From NCBI GenBank assembly GCA_946480485.1, contig CAMLJW010000190.1:1-9393 (forward strand): a stretch of DNA of 9,393 bases, in the 5' to 3' direction. The translations under genes and the position numbers were made by a program. Every line of letters begins with the position of its first letter. Positions within the stretch are counted from its first letter, which is position 1. The notes below the pieces were generated by a model, which had not been told where the DNA came from, made no database searches, and saw nothing but the letters and a program-made list of their open reading frames with translations. Origin of the DNA: an uncultured Streptomyces sp. (GTDB lineage Bacteria > Actinomycetota > Actinomycetes > Streptomycetales > Streptomycetaceae). This document shows, in pieces, positions 1-6,247 of the stretch.

Positions 1-60
1 ACCCATCTCCTCCACTCCATACGCTCCGGAACCCTCGCCTCACCCTCGGCGTAACAGCGA

Positions 61-90
61 CGGGCCCCGGATCAGGAGATCCGGGGCCCG
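61..90 (-). terminator. Intrinsic-type terminator hairpin after the GG-leader peptide gene
   Basis: A perfect inverted repeat of 13 bp per arm (CGGGCCCCGGATC and GATCCGGGGCCCG) encloses the tetraloop AGGA. It begins 15 nt past the TGA stop of the minus-strand peptide gene at 106-303, where a terminator is expected. No U-tract follows, which is common for terminators of high-GC actinobacteria. The sequence is symmetrical and could also act on plus-strand transcription. Confidence 0.8.
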
Positions 91-105
91 CAGCAACACG
101 CTTTG

Positions 106-303
106 TCAGAGGGCGGCAGCGGCGGAGACGCCCGCGCCCGCGTAAGCGTCGACCGAGACGTCGCCAACGGCAGTGATGTAGACGTCGCCGACCGAGGTCT
201 GGACGGTGACATCGCCGGACAGGTTGGCCGCGTTGCCGCCGGAGACGAAGTCCAGGTCGGCGTCGGAGATCTCAGCCGTTTCAACCTGGGGGGTGATGTT
301 CAT
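106..303 (-). CDS. Putative RiPP precursor-like peptide with double-glycine leader (cysteine-free core)
   Basis: This 65-residue peptide has an acidic leader (ISDADLDFVSGG, ending at residue 23) like the double-glycine leaders of actinobacterial ribosomal peptides often labelled type A2 lantipeptides. The segment after GG is 42 residues and contains no cysteine, so classical lanthionine rings cannot form. It has three GDV motifs at residues 30-32, 39-41 and 47-49, each followed by a beta-prone stretch (TVQT, YITA, SVDA), and ends in an alanine-rich tail. The ATG at 303 was chosen because AAGGGA lies 10 nt upstream (314-319); an in-frame ATG at 330 lacks a convincing ribosome site. A strong terminator follows. 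No modifying enzyme, protease or exporter gene is nearby. The leader is seen; processing is inference. It could instead be a small protein that merely resembles a precursor. Confidence 0.55.
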   Translation of the reverse strand: MNITPQVETAEISDADLDFVSGGNAANLSGDVTVQTSVGDVYITAVGDVSVDAYAGAGVSAAAAL

Positions 304-788
304 GGGGTGCGGTTCCCTTCGAATAAACATTTCTCAATGGCGGAGTTCGCCCGATTCCCGAGACCGGGAATCATTCGCGGCGACTTACGCCGTGCGCTGA
401 TCAAAGCACGCTGACGAAGGGACAGCCAATCGTTCTATGCCGGTGCGGGATGTATCCGATGGACGACTTCACTTATGTGATGGTCGGATGACCGAATGCG
501 CCAACTCCTTCACACATCCCTTGGCGCTGCGGCACACGCGACGGTTGCTACTAGGCCTCTAAGCCGATCACCTACCCCCCAAGTGCCTTGCAGCCAGGGT
601 GATATGACGGATACTCAGATTTTGAATGTCTTCCCGGTGAACGGTGTGCAGGTTTCCTGGATCTTCCGGCACTGCCCGCCAGAGCACGTACATCGACGCC
701 GCTCGCCCGGGCCCTTCGGAGGCCGGCGGGATGCGGTACTTTCACGCGTACGTTCTGATATGGGTGTTTGCGCGTCGTACGGGGACAC
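304..788. other. Stretch without a convincing gene
   Basis: Open frames on both strands here lack the codon bias and the recognisable domains of their neighbours and look like shadows. The stretch holds the ribosome binding site of the GG-leader gene (314-319) and the hairpin at 353-372. Its right end carries GGGGAC just before the expected start of the decayed WXG100-type gene. No RNA gene or mobile-element end is recognisable. Confidence 0.5.
353..372. promoter_or_regulatory. Inverted repeat upstream of the GG-leader gene
   Basis: GATTCCCG, then AGAC, then CGGGAATC form a perfect 8-bp inverted repeat about 50-70 nt upstream of the peptide start. Its position fits an operator near the promoter or a 5' untranslated hairpin. 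No clear -35/-10 pair could be assigned, so its role is inferred from position only. Confidence 0.4.
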
Positions 789-1085
789 ATATCGCACAGG
801 CCGACGGACTGGCACATACTCGACCTCGACAAAGACTCGAATCCGGGTGACCCGCAGCGGGTGAAGAACTTCGCGGGCTCGCTGCACGGCTTTGCCGACG
901 ACGTCTCCCGGGTCTCGCGGGACATCAAAAGCATGGCGCCCGAGGACCCTGTCCTGATGTGGGCGGGAAGATCGCGGATGTGTTTACGGCGGAATTCGAG
1001 GACGTCCCCGGCAGGCTGAAGAAGCTAAGGAAGTTTTACGACCTTGCCGACGACGCCCTGGCCTCCCACGGGCCGGACCTGGATC
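789..1085 (+). pseudogene. Decayed WXG100-like N-terminal domain of a T7SS-type secreted protein
   Basis: Translated from 789 the sequence reads SHRPTDWHILDLDKD, then PGDPQRVKNFAGSLHGFADD, with a WAGK-type turn and a helix ADVFTAEFEDVPGRLKKL. This matches the helical N-terminal module, with a W-x-G turn, of actinobacterial proteins predicted to use the type VII (ESX) system and often carrying polymorphic toxin domains. Three lesions are visible. The expected start, eight residues before DWH, is ATA preceded by GGGGAC, so an ATG was probably lost. One base is missing at about 966-968 within the WAGK codons, moving the frame so that the second half continues at 968. Homology stops near 1085, without a C-terminal effector domain. 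A TTG at 768 could be an alternative start but would not cure the frameshift. Confidence 0.65.
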
Positions 1086-1088
1086 ACC

Positions 1089-1110
1089 AAGGTCAACAAG
1101 GTCAACAAGG
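1089..1110. repeat. Short 9-bp tandem repeat
   Basis: The unit AAGGTCAAC occurs twice, followed by a partial AAGG. It marks the point where similarity of the WXG100-type remnant ends, so it may be a degenerate coding tail or a slippage product at the truncation boundary. Confidence 0.55.
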
Positions 1111-1180
1111 AACCTCAGGACGACAATCTCGCACCCACGTGGTCACAGCCACTCAGGGGAAGCCGAGTGACACCGCCGAG

Positions 1181-1220
1181 GTCCACCGGGATCCGCCGGG
1201 ATCCAGCGGGATCCAGCGGG
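1181..1220. repeat. 10-bp tandem repeat (four copies) downstream of the pilus operon
   Basis: Four consecutive 10-bp units with consensus (A/G)TCC(A/G)(C/G)CGGG run without gaps, the last two identical. Each junction creates GGATCC or a near version, so the array can fold in several registers. It lies 36 nt beyond the stop codon of the last operon gene, where a transcript end would be expected, and no other terminator was found for that operon. Confidence 0.75.
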
Positions 1221-1255
1221 GAAGGAGATGGTTCGCCGACGGGCAGAGGCCCCCG

Positions 1256-1798
1256 TCAGCCGACCTCGTTCTCCGCCACCGCCTGGCCGTGGACCACGAC
1301 GTCGCCGCCGTAGAACATGCCCGTGAAGACCGGAGAGTACGTGAGCTGGACCTCGACCTCGACTTCGTCGGCGTTGGCGGCGACGCAGTGGGTGGCGCCG
1401 ATGTCGGCGCCGGTCATGTCCATTTCGCGGGCGAACGCCTTCGCCCGGGCGTTGCAGTTCTCGAAGTTGATCGGGGCGGGGCCGCCCTCGTTGTCGTAGA
1501 GGGCTTCCTTGTCGATGTCCTGGGCTGCGTAGCGGGCGGCCTGTTCGGCGATGTCGGCGGCGCGTTCACGCTTGGAGATGGACAGGCCGCCGTCGATCAC
1601 GAAGGCCGAGAGCGAGAGGAAGACGAGCGCGAAGATGATGACCGCGCCGGCGCCCGAGCCGCGGTCGTCCATGCCGGCGCGGCGGGCTGACACCCACGCG
1701 TGCACGCCCCCTTCGCGTACGCCGCTTCCGCGTACGACTCTTCCCCGTACGCCGCTTCCTCGTACAACCCATCCGCGTACAGCAGAGCGCAGCGTCAC
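1256..1798 (-). CDS. TadE/G-like pilus assembly membrane protein with N-terminal pentapeptide repeats
   Basis: This 180-residue protein has one membrane segment at about 52-70 preceded by DDRGSGAG and followed by IDGGLSISKRERAADIAEQAARYAAQDID. That is the pattern of the TadE/G-like N-terminal domain (RG, hydrophobic helix, DG, then an alanine-rich helix). Unlike the two TadE-like proteins before it, it has no glutamate five residues after the glycine, so processing by a prepilin peptidase is doubtful and it is probably a minor anchored component. The outer part has Cys115 and Cys138. The GTG start at 1798 overlaps the upstream TGA as GTGA, supporting coupling. It adds a basic region of six pentapeptides (VRGxx type, residues 7-36) encoded by 15-bp DNA repeats. 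An internal ATG at 1672 (Met43) would exclude them but has a weak ribosome site. It is the last gene of the operon. Confidence 0.8.
   Translation of the reverse strand: MTLRSAVRGWVVRGSGVRGRVVRGSGVREGGVHAWVSARRAGMDDRGSGAGAVIIFALVFLSLSAFVIDGGLSISKRERAADIAEQAARYAAQDIDKEALYDNEGGPAPINFENCNARAKAFAREMDMTGADIGATHCVAANADEVEVEVQLTYSPVFTGMFYGGDVVVHGQAVAENEVG
1702..1780. repeat. 15-bp tandem repeat in the N-terminal codons of the TadE/G-like gene
   Basis: GTAC recurs exactly every 15 bp at 1717, 1732, 1747, 1762 and 1777, and a diverged unit starts at 1702 (GCAC). The plus-strand unit resembles GTACGCCGCTTCCGC. On the coding (minus) strand the units give pentapeptides such as VRGSG, VRGRV and VREGG, so copy-number change keeps the reading frame. 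Confidence 0.85.
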
Positions 1799-2277
1799 GC
1801 CGTCCTCCGGAACGGGTCGAGTGGCGAGCTGAAGCTGGCCGTCAGTGTCGTCGGGACGTCGAGGCCGAGCGTCGCGAGGCCGCGTACCTGACAGCTCACC
1901 TCGACCGTGAAGATGGTGTCGGGCTCGAAGCCCGCGCTGGTCTGGGTCACCGTCACCGGGCCCGAGCAGACGTCCGCGAGATTCGCGTCAGCGGCCTTCT
2001 TCGCCTCCGCCATAGCCGTGGCGTGGTCCTTCTGGATCGAACCGGCACGTGCCGCGTCACGGGCAGCCCCGTCCAACGCCCCACGCCCGTCCACCAGTTG
2101 CCCGAAGGCCACCAGGACGAGAATGAAGAGGATCATCACGGGGGCGAGGATCACCACCTCGATGGTGGACAGCCCACGGTCCCGCCCCAGGTCAGCAAGG
2201 GCCCGCACCCGTGCCCGTACGAAGGAGGACACTCCGGAACAGGACACTCCGGAACAGGACACTTCGAAACAGCGCAT
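1795..2277 (-). CDS. tadE: TadE-like pseudopilin with N-terminal CSGVS repeats
   Basis: This 160-residue protein has the prepilin-like motif RG|LSTIE at 34-40, with the glutamate at position +5 after the glycine, followed by a hydrophobic helix at about 41-62. That is the hallmark of TadE pseudopilins, which a prepilin peptidase of the TadV/CpaA type trims and which join pilus assembly at the membrane. The mature C-terminal domain (about 65-160) holds Cys104 and Cys129, which could pair outside the cell. The ATG directly follows the TAG stop of the gene before it, and the TGA overlaps the GTG of the next gene. The leader starts with three cysteine-containing pentapeptides (residues 3-17) encoded by a 15-bp tandem repeat using TGT, an uncommon codon in such GC-rich genomes. 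A GTG at Val24 is a possible later start that would exclude the repeats. Confidence 0.85.
   Translation of the reverse strand: MRCFEVSCSGVSCSGVSSFVRARVRALADLGRDRGLSTIEVVILAPVMILFILVLVAFGQLVDGRGALDGAARDAARAGSIQKDHATAMAEAKKAADANLADVCSGPVTVTQTSAGFEPDTIFTVEVSCQVRGLATLGLDVPTTLTASFSSPLDPFRRTA
2227..2271. repeat. 15-bp tandem repeat in the N-terminal codons of tadE
   Basis: GGACACTCCGGAACA occurs twice (2227-2241 and 2242-2256) and a variant GGACACTTCGAAACA follows (2257-2271). Read on the minus strand the units encode CSGVS or CFEVS. The array begins just after the start codon and keeps the frame. Confidence 0.9.
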
Positions 2278-2721
2278 CTAGTTCTCGTTCTCCCGCACAA
2301 ACCTCTCCACCGGCCCCGAGGACTGCGCGTGCACCGTCAGGTCAAGGCCCGGGAACACCGTGGGCACCCGGGCCTCGATCTCCACTCCGACCGTGTTCTG
2401 CTCCGGCTGGAGCATCCGCACGGACGGCGCCAGCACCAACTGCGGTCCCAGCTGCGCGATGTAGCTGTCGACGACGTTCCGCGCCTCGCCCCGCCACGCG
2501 CCCGGCTGTTCGTGGGCCGTCGCACGCCCCTTCCGCGCGCCCGCCTGGGCCGCCGCCTGGGCCACATGGTCGGCGAAGAAGTAGAGCGCGAACTGGACCG
2601 TCGCGAAGATCATGAAGAAGAGTACGGGCGTGAGCAGCACGAACTCGATCGCGGTCATGCCGGAATCGCCGCGGGCGGAGGCGGCCTCCACCCGGCGGCG
2701 TACCCAACGTCGTACGCTCAC
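2278..2721 (-). CDS. tadE: TadE-like pseudopilin
   Basis: This 147-residue protein contains G|MTAIEF at 21-27, with glutamate at +5 after the predicted cleavage glycine, then a hydrophobic helix through about residue 49 (VLLTPVLFFMIFA), matching the TadE family. The outer portion begins with an alanine-rich amphipathic helix (DHVAQAAAQAGARKG) and continues into a beta-prone domain. The leader is strongly basic (MSVRRWVRRRVEAASARGDS), as for inside-positive prepilin leaders. The GTG at 2721 was chosen because CGGGG lies six bases upstream and because the open frame beyond it runs into the Flp pilin gene. It starts 34 nt after the pilin stop, and its TAG abuts the ATG of the next tadE-like gene. 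Confidence 0.83.
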   Translation of the reverse strand: MSVRRWVRRRVEAASARGDSGMTAIEFVLLTPVLFFMIFATVQFALYFFADHVAQAAAQAGARKGRATAHEQPGAWRGEARNVVDSYIAQLGPQLVLAPSVRMLQPEQNTVGVEIEARVPTVFPGLDLTVHAQSSGPVERFVRENEN

Positions 2722-2755
2722 CAGCAACCCCGTATGGATGTGGATGTGGAAGAAG

Positions 2756-3007
2756 TCAGCAGGTGCTGCCCGCGTCGGCGCCCTTGATGCACTCCCCGAC
2801 CTTCTTCGCGCCCGTGTCCAGCGCCTCGTTGATGATCGCGGCGACCACACCCACGATCGCGACGACGACCGCGGAGATGATGACCCACTCGACCGCGGAC
2901 GCACCGCGGTCGAGTTCGCCGGAGCGGGCGCGCTGCACCCGGCCCTGGAGGAAGGTGATCAGGAAGTCCACCCCCGGGATCCCGGTACTGAAGTTCCGTC
3001 CATTCAT
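2756..3007 (-). CDS. flp: Flp-type pilin precursor
   Basis: This 83-residue prepilin is the likely major subunit. It has a type IV-like cleavage motif LDRG|ASAVEW at 32-41, with Glu40 at +5, followed by a hydrophobic helix at about 41-60, as in the Flp/Fap family. Cleavage after Gly35 would leave a 48-residue mature pilin. The leader, 35 residues, is long for Flp pilins and has its own amphipathic segment (GIPGVDFLITFLQG). The mature C-terminus has two cysteines, Cys73 and the final residue Cys83, which could form a disulfide. The ATG at 3007 has GAGAGGA nine bases upstream (3017-3023), the clearest ribosome site among the late genes, fitting high expression. It follows tadC after a 41-nt gap, the longest gap in the operon. 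Confidence 0.87.
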   Translation of the reverse strand: MNGRNFSTGIPGVDFLITFLQGRVQRARSGELDRGASAVEWVIISAVVVAIVGVVAAIINEALDTGAKKVGECIKGADAGSTC

Positions 3008-3048
3008 GGTGAGTTGTCCTCTCGAATTCAAGCGGTAGGGAAGGGCCG

Positions 3049-3975
3049 TCAGACCTGGAACACGCGCATCGCCGCCGGAAAGATCAGGAACACCAGGAAC
3101 CCCGCGCACAGCAGCAGCTGCGCCACGAGCATCGACTGCGACTTCTCGCCCGCGCTGCCCTCGATCTCGGCGAGTTCGCGGTGCCGCATCGTCTCGGCAC
3201 GCGAGGCGAGCGACTCCCGCACCTTCGCGCCGTCGTCCGCGACGAGTGCCAACGACGCCGACAGGTCCTTGAGCTCCTCGACGCCCAGCTCCTCGCCGAG
3301 CGAGCCGAGGGCCTGCCACTGGCTGATGCCGGTGATCCGGGCGTCGGCCAGCGCGTTGCGGATCCGCTGGGTCGCCCAACCGTCGGAGACCTCGGCGGCG
3401 GCCATCAGCGCCTCCGGCAGACCGCGGCCGCCGGCCAGGCTCATGGACACCAGATCCAGATACGCGCCGATGACGCGCCGCAGGTCACGCCGCTTCTCGG
3501 AGGCGTCCCGGCGTACCTCCAGGTCCGGCAGGAGGAAGAAGACGCCCGCGAACAGGAGCGCCAGCCAGACCGGGATGATCGGGCTGCTGTTGAAGCCGAG
3601 CGTCCAGACGATGGCGAAGAGGAACGGCCCGAAGAAGAGACCGGCCGCGGCCAGCAGGACCTTGGTCGCGAGGAACTTCTCCCAACTCCGGTCCAGGACA
3701 GCGAGGTCGGCCCGCAGCGACCGCAGCTCCCAGCCCTGCTGGATGTAGAACTCGGCGACCCTCATGCCCACGTGGGCACGTGCGCTGCCCAGCCGCCCGG
3801 CGTCGGCGGCGCGATGCGCGGACGCGTACGCGTACGCCGCGCCTCGCGCCCGCATCGCGTCGATGCGGGCGACCTGGGCGACCGCGCTGCGCTTCGACGG
3901 CATGAGGGCCCGTACGAGGGCGTAGACGCCCAGCCCCATGACGGCACCGATCACGATCGGCATGGTCAGGTTCAC
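3049..3975 (-). CDS. tadC: Tad pilus platform protein TadC (T2SSF domain)
   Basis: This 308-residue inner-membrane protein belongs to the GspF/TadC family and with TadB forms the platform on which the CpaF motor acts. Membrane segments are predicted at about 5-23, 104-128, 134-150 and 281-300. The cytoplasmic T2SSF-type helical domain lies between the third and fourth, with LRRVIGAYLDLVSMSLAGG followed by LPEAL at about 165-190, which fits that domain. The GTG at 3975 overlaps the TGA of tadB as GTGA and has AGAGGGGG seven bases upstream (3983-3990). An upstream extension in the same frame lies inside tadB and is rejected. Length and topology are normal for TadC. Confidence 0.9.
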   Translation of the reverse strand: MNLTMPIVIGAVMGLGVYALVRALMPSKRSAVAQVARIDAMRARGAAYAYASAHRAADAGRLGSARAHVGMRVAEFYIQQGWELRSLRADLAVLDRSWEKFLATKVLLAAAGLFFGPFLFAIVWTLGFNSSPIIPVWLALLFAGVFFLLPDLEVRRDASEKRRDLRRVIGAYLDLVSMSLAGGRGLPEALMAAAEVSDGWATQRIRNALADARITGISQWQALGSLGEELGVEELKDLSASLALVADDGAKVRESLASRAETMRHRELAEIEGSAGEKSQSMLVAQLLLCAGFLVFLIFPAAMRVFQV

Positions 3976-4940
3976 CGGCGTACCCCCTCTTCCGGCTGGG
4001 ACGGCGTACGGGGACGTACGAACTGCACCGCCGACTCGTCCCGCACCAGGAACCGCTCCGGCGTCTCGATCGTGGACAGCCTGCGCAGCCACAGGAAGCC
4101 GGCGGCGAACAGGCCGCATACGCCGGCGAGTACGACCTGTCCGACCGCCGTGCCGTACGGCTCGACGAACTCCCGGTTGAAGATCGACAGACCGAGGACG
4201 AAGGCGATCGAGACGGCGACGACGATCTGCACGGACCGGCGGGTCGAGGCCCGCTGGGCCATGACGCGCTGCCGCATGTCGACCTCCTCGCGCGCCGACT
4301 TCGCCAGGGCGCCCAGCACCTTGCGCAGACCCGGGCCGCGCAGCCGCGCGTTGAGGATCAGCGCGGCCACGATGATGTCGGCGGAAGCGTCGTTGATCTC
4401 GTCGGCGAGGTGCTGAAGAGCTTCGGGCAGGGGTGTACGGGAGCGGAGACGGTCGACCAGCGCGTCCAGGTGCGGGCGCAGGACGGGCGCCGCGGCACGC
4501 GCGGACGCGGGGATGGCCTGCTCCAGGCCGACCGCGCCGGCGATGGTGTCGCGCAGCGACTCGGTCCAGGACGCGAGGGCCTCCACGCGGCGCATGGCGG
4601 CCTTCTCCTCGGAGGCGCCGCCGAAGAGCTTGTCCCAGAAGAAGACGAGTACGGCGGCCGCGGCGCCGAGCACCGCCCAGCGGGTGAGCAGCAGGACGAC
4701 GATTCCGGCGCCGGCCGCGATCGAACCGCGCTGACCGGCGAACCGGATGAGCTCACCGGCCCGCTCGCCGGCCTTCTGCTTCTCGTGCGCGGGCTTGGCG
4801 GGCAGGCCCCGGACCGCTACGGCGAACAGCGCGAGGCCACCGCCGACGGCGACTCCGCACGCGAGCGCGTACAGCACGGTCGTGGAGAAGAGCCCGCCCA
4901 TGGAGCCGAGCGAGCCGAGTGCGGCGAGCGTCATGGTCAT
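3972..4940 (-). CDS. tadB: Tad pilus platform protein TadB (T2SSF domain)
   Basis: This 322-residue membrane protein has predicted helices at about 22-43, 73-103, 236-254 and 265-286. A cytoplasmic T2SSF-like domain lies between the second and third (EALASWTESLRDTIAGAVGL, then LPEALQHLADEINDASADII). This is TadB architecture: an inner-membrane partner of TadC that transmits CpaF motion to the growing pilus. The ATG at 4940 overlaps the cpaF stop in an ATGA; a second ATG two codons later (4936) is equally readable. The C-terminal tail (residues 290-322) is polar and cytoplasmic. Confidence 0.9.
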   Translation of the reverse strand: MTMTLAALGSLGSMGGLFSTTVLYALACGVAVGGGLALFAVAVRGLPAKPAHEKQKAGERAGELIRFAGQRGSIAAGAGIVVLLLTRWAVLGAAAAVLVFFWDKLFGGASEEKAAMRRVEALASWTESLRDTIAGAVGLEQAIPASARAAAPVLRPHLDALVDRLRSRTPLPEALQHLADEINDASADIIVAALILNARLRGPGLRKVLGALAKSAREEVDMRQRVMAQRASTRRSVQIVVAVSIAFVLGLSIFNREFVEPYGTAVGQVVLAGVCGLFAAGFLWLRRLSTIETPERFLVRDESAVQFVRPRTPSQPEEGVRR

Positions 4941-6247
4941 CCCCAGTTCCCGCCGGGCAGGCGATAGCCGTAGGCGACCAGGTCCTCGAGGCAGGCGATG
5001 GGCGCGTGCGGCACGATCCGGCCGTCGGACGTCTCGGCGAAGACCTCGCTGGACAGGACGCGTCCGTCGACGCCGTTGACCTCACGGATCGAGGTGACCA
5101 TGCGCTGAAGTCGGCCGCCCGTCTGGTAGTTGTTGCGCCGCTGGACGAACACCACGAAGTTCACCGCGCCCGCCACGAGCATCTGGCTGGCCTCGATGGG
5201 CAGCCGCTCGTTGGCCTGGAGCGCATACGTCGAAATACGGTTGAAGACCTCGCTGGAGCTGTTCGCGTGGATCGTGGACAGCGAGCCGTCGTTGCCCTGC
5301 GACATCGCGTTGAGCATGGTCACGATCTCGTCGCCGAGGACCTCACCGACGATGACGCGGGAGGGGTTCATACGTAGCGACCGGCGCACCAGCTCGGCCA
5401 TCGAAATCATGCCGTGCCCCTCGGAGTTGGGCAGGCGCTCCTCGAAGGCCACCACGTTGGGGTGCAGATCGGCGAAGGTGTCCAGCCCGAGCTCCAGGGC
5501 GCGCTCCACGGTGATGAGACGCTCGTGCGGCGGGATCTCGTTGGCGAGGGCGCGCAGCAGCGTGGTCTTACCGGCGTTCGTCGCGCCCGCGATCATGATG
5601 TTCTTGCGCGCCCGGACCGCACAGGCGAGGAAGTGCCCGATCTCGGGCGTCAGCGTGCCGTTGCCGACGAGGTCCGACATAAAGACCTTGCCCATGCGGG
5701 CGCGGCGGATGGAGAGCGCCGGGCGCCGGGTGACGTCCATGACGGCGGACAGTCGTGACCCGTCCGGCAGCCGCAGGTCGAGCTGCGGGTTGGCGGAGTC
5801 GAAGGGCCGGGAGGAGAGGCCGGAGTACGCGCCGAGGATCTGGATGAGTTCGATGAGCTCTTCGTCGTTCTCGGCGACGGGATCCCCCTTTGTCTCCCGT
5901 CCGTCCGCGTATCCGACGAAGACCTGGTCGTGCCCGTTGATGTCGATGTTCTCGACCTCGGGGTTGTCGAGCAGGGGCTGGAGCCGGCCGACCCCGAAGA
6001 GCGCGGCGTGCACGGCAGCCGCGTACTGCTCCTCAGTCTCGGCATCCAGCGGCGTACGCCCGGAGTTGATCTCGGTTCGGGCGTACTCCTCGAGGATCTG
6101 GGCTATGACCGCGCGGGCGTACTGCCGCTCGTCCTCGGTGGACATCGGCGTGACGCCGGAGACCTGGTCGAGGCGGCGCTGCTCGGCTATGCGGTCACCG
6201 GCCTCCTGCCGGAACCGCTTGACCAGCTGGTGGTCGACGGCGGTCAC
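4937..6247 (-). CDS. cpaF: CpaF/TadA family secretion ATPase
   Basis: This 436-residue hexameric motor ATPase of the type II/IV secretion superfamily hydrolyses ATP to drive pilus assembly at the cytoplasmic face. Visible motifs, numbered from the chosen start, are Walker A GATNAGKTT at 221-229, Walker B RVIVGEV with catalytic glutamate at about 297-303, and a histidine box STIHANS at 324-330. An N-terminal domain (about 45-200) contains NIDINGHDQVFV, ANPQLDLRLPDGSRL and a SIRR segment typical of CpaF. All catalytic residues are present. The GTG at 6247 overlaps the TGA of the upstream tadZ-like gene as GTGA; the frame continues ten codons further into that gene with another ATG, less likely. 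The stop overlaps tadB as ATGA. Confidence 0.95.
   Translation of the reverse strand: MTAVDHQLVKRFRQEAGDRIAEQRRLDQVSGVTPMSTEDERQYARAVIAQILEEYARTEINSGRTPLDAETEEQYAAAVHAALFGVGRLQPLLDNPEVENIDINGHDQVFVGYADGRETKGDPVAENDEELIELIQILGAYSGLSSRPFDSANPQLDLRLPDGSRLSAVMDVTRRPALSIRRARMGKVFMSDLVGNGTLTPEIGHFLACAVRARKNIMIAGATNAGKTTLLRALANEIPPHERLITVERALELGLDTFADLHPNVVAFEERLPNSEGHGMISMAELVRRSLRMNPSRVIVGEVLGDEIVTMLNAMSQGNDGSLSTIHANSSSEVFNRISTYALQANERLPIEASQMLVAGAVNFVVFVQRRNNYQTGGRLQRMVTSIREVNGVDGRVLSSEVFAETSDGRIVPHAPIACLEDLVAYGYRLPGGNWG

Noticed and set aside
1..22. Possible start of a minus-strand gene running off the left edge (ATG at 18-20 or 4-6 with GGAG-rich upstream sequence)
   Set aside because: Only a few codons are visible, so coding cannot be judged.
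572..934. Long minus-strand open frames opposite the WXG100-type remnant
   Set aside because: Low-complexity Arg/Ser/Pro translations with no domain; the plus strand carries recognisable homology.
1907..2787. Plus-strand open frames over the tadE-like genes
   Set aside because: Arg/His/Pro-rich reflections of GC-rich minus-strand coding sequence, which has clear pilin motifs.
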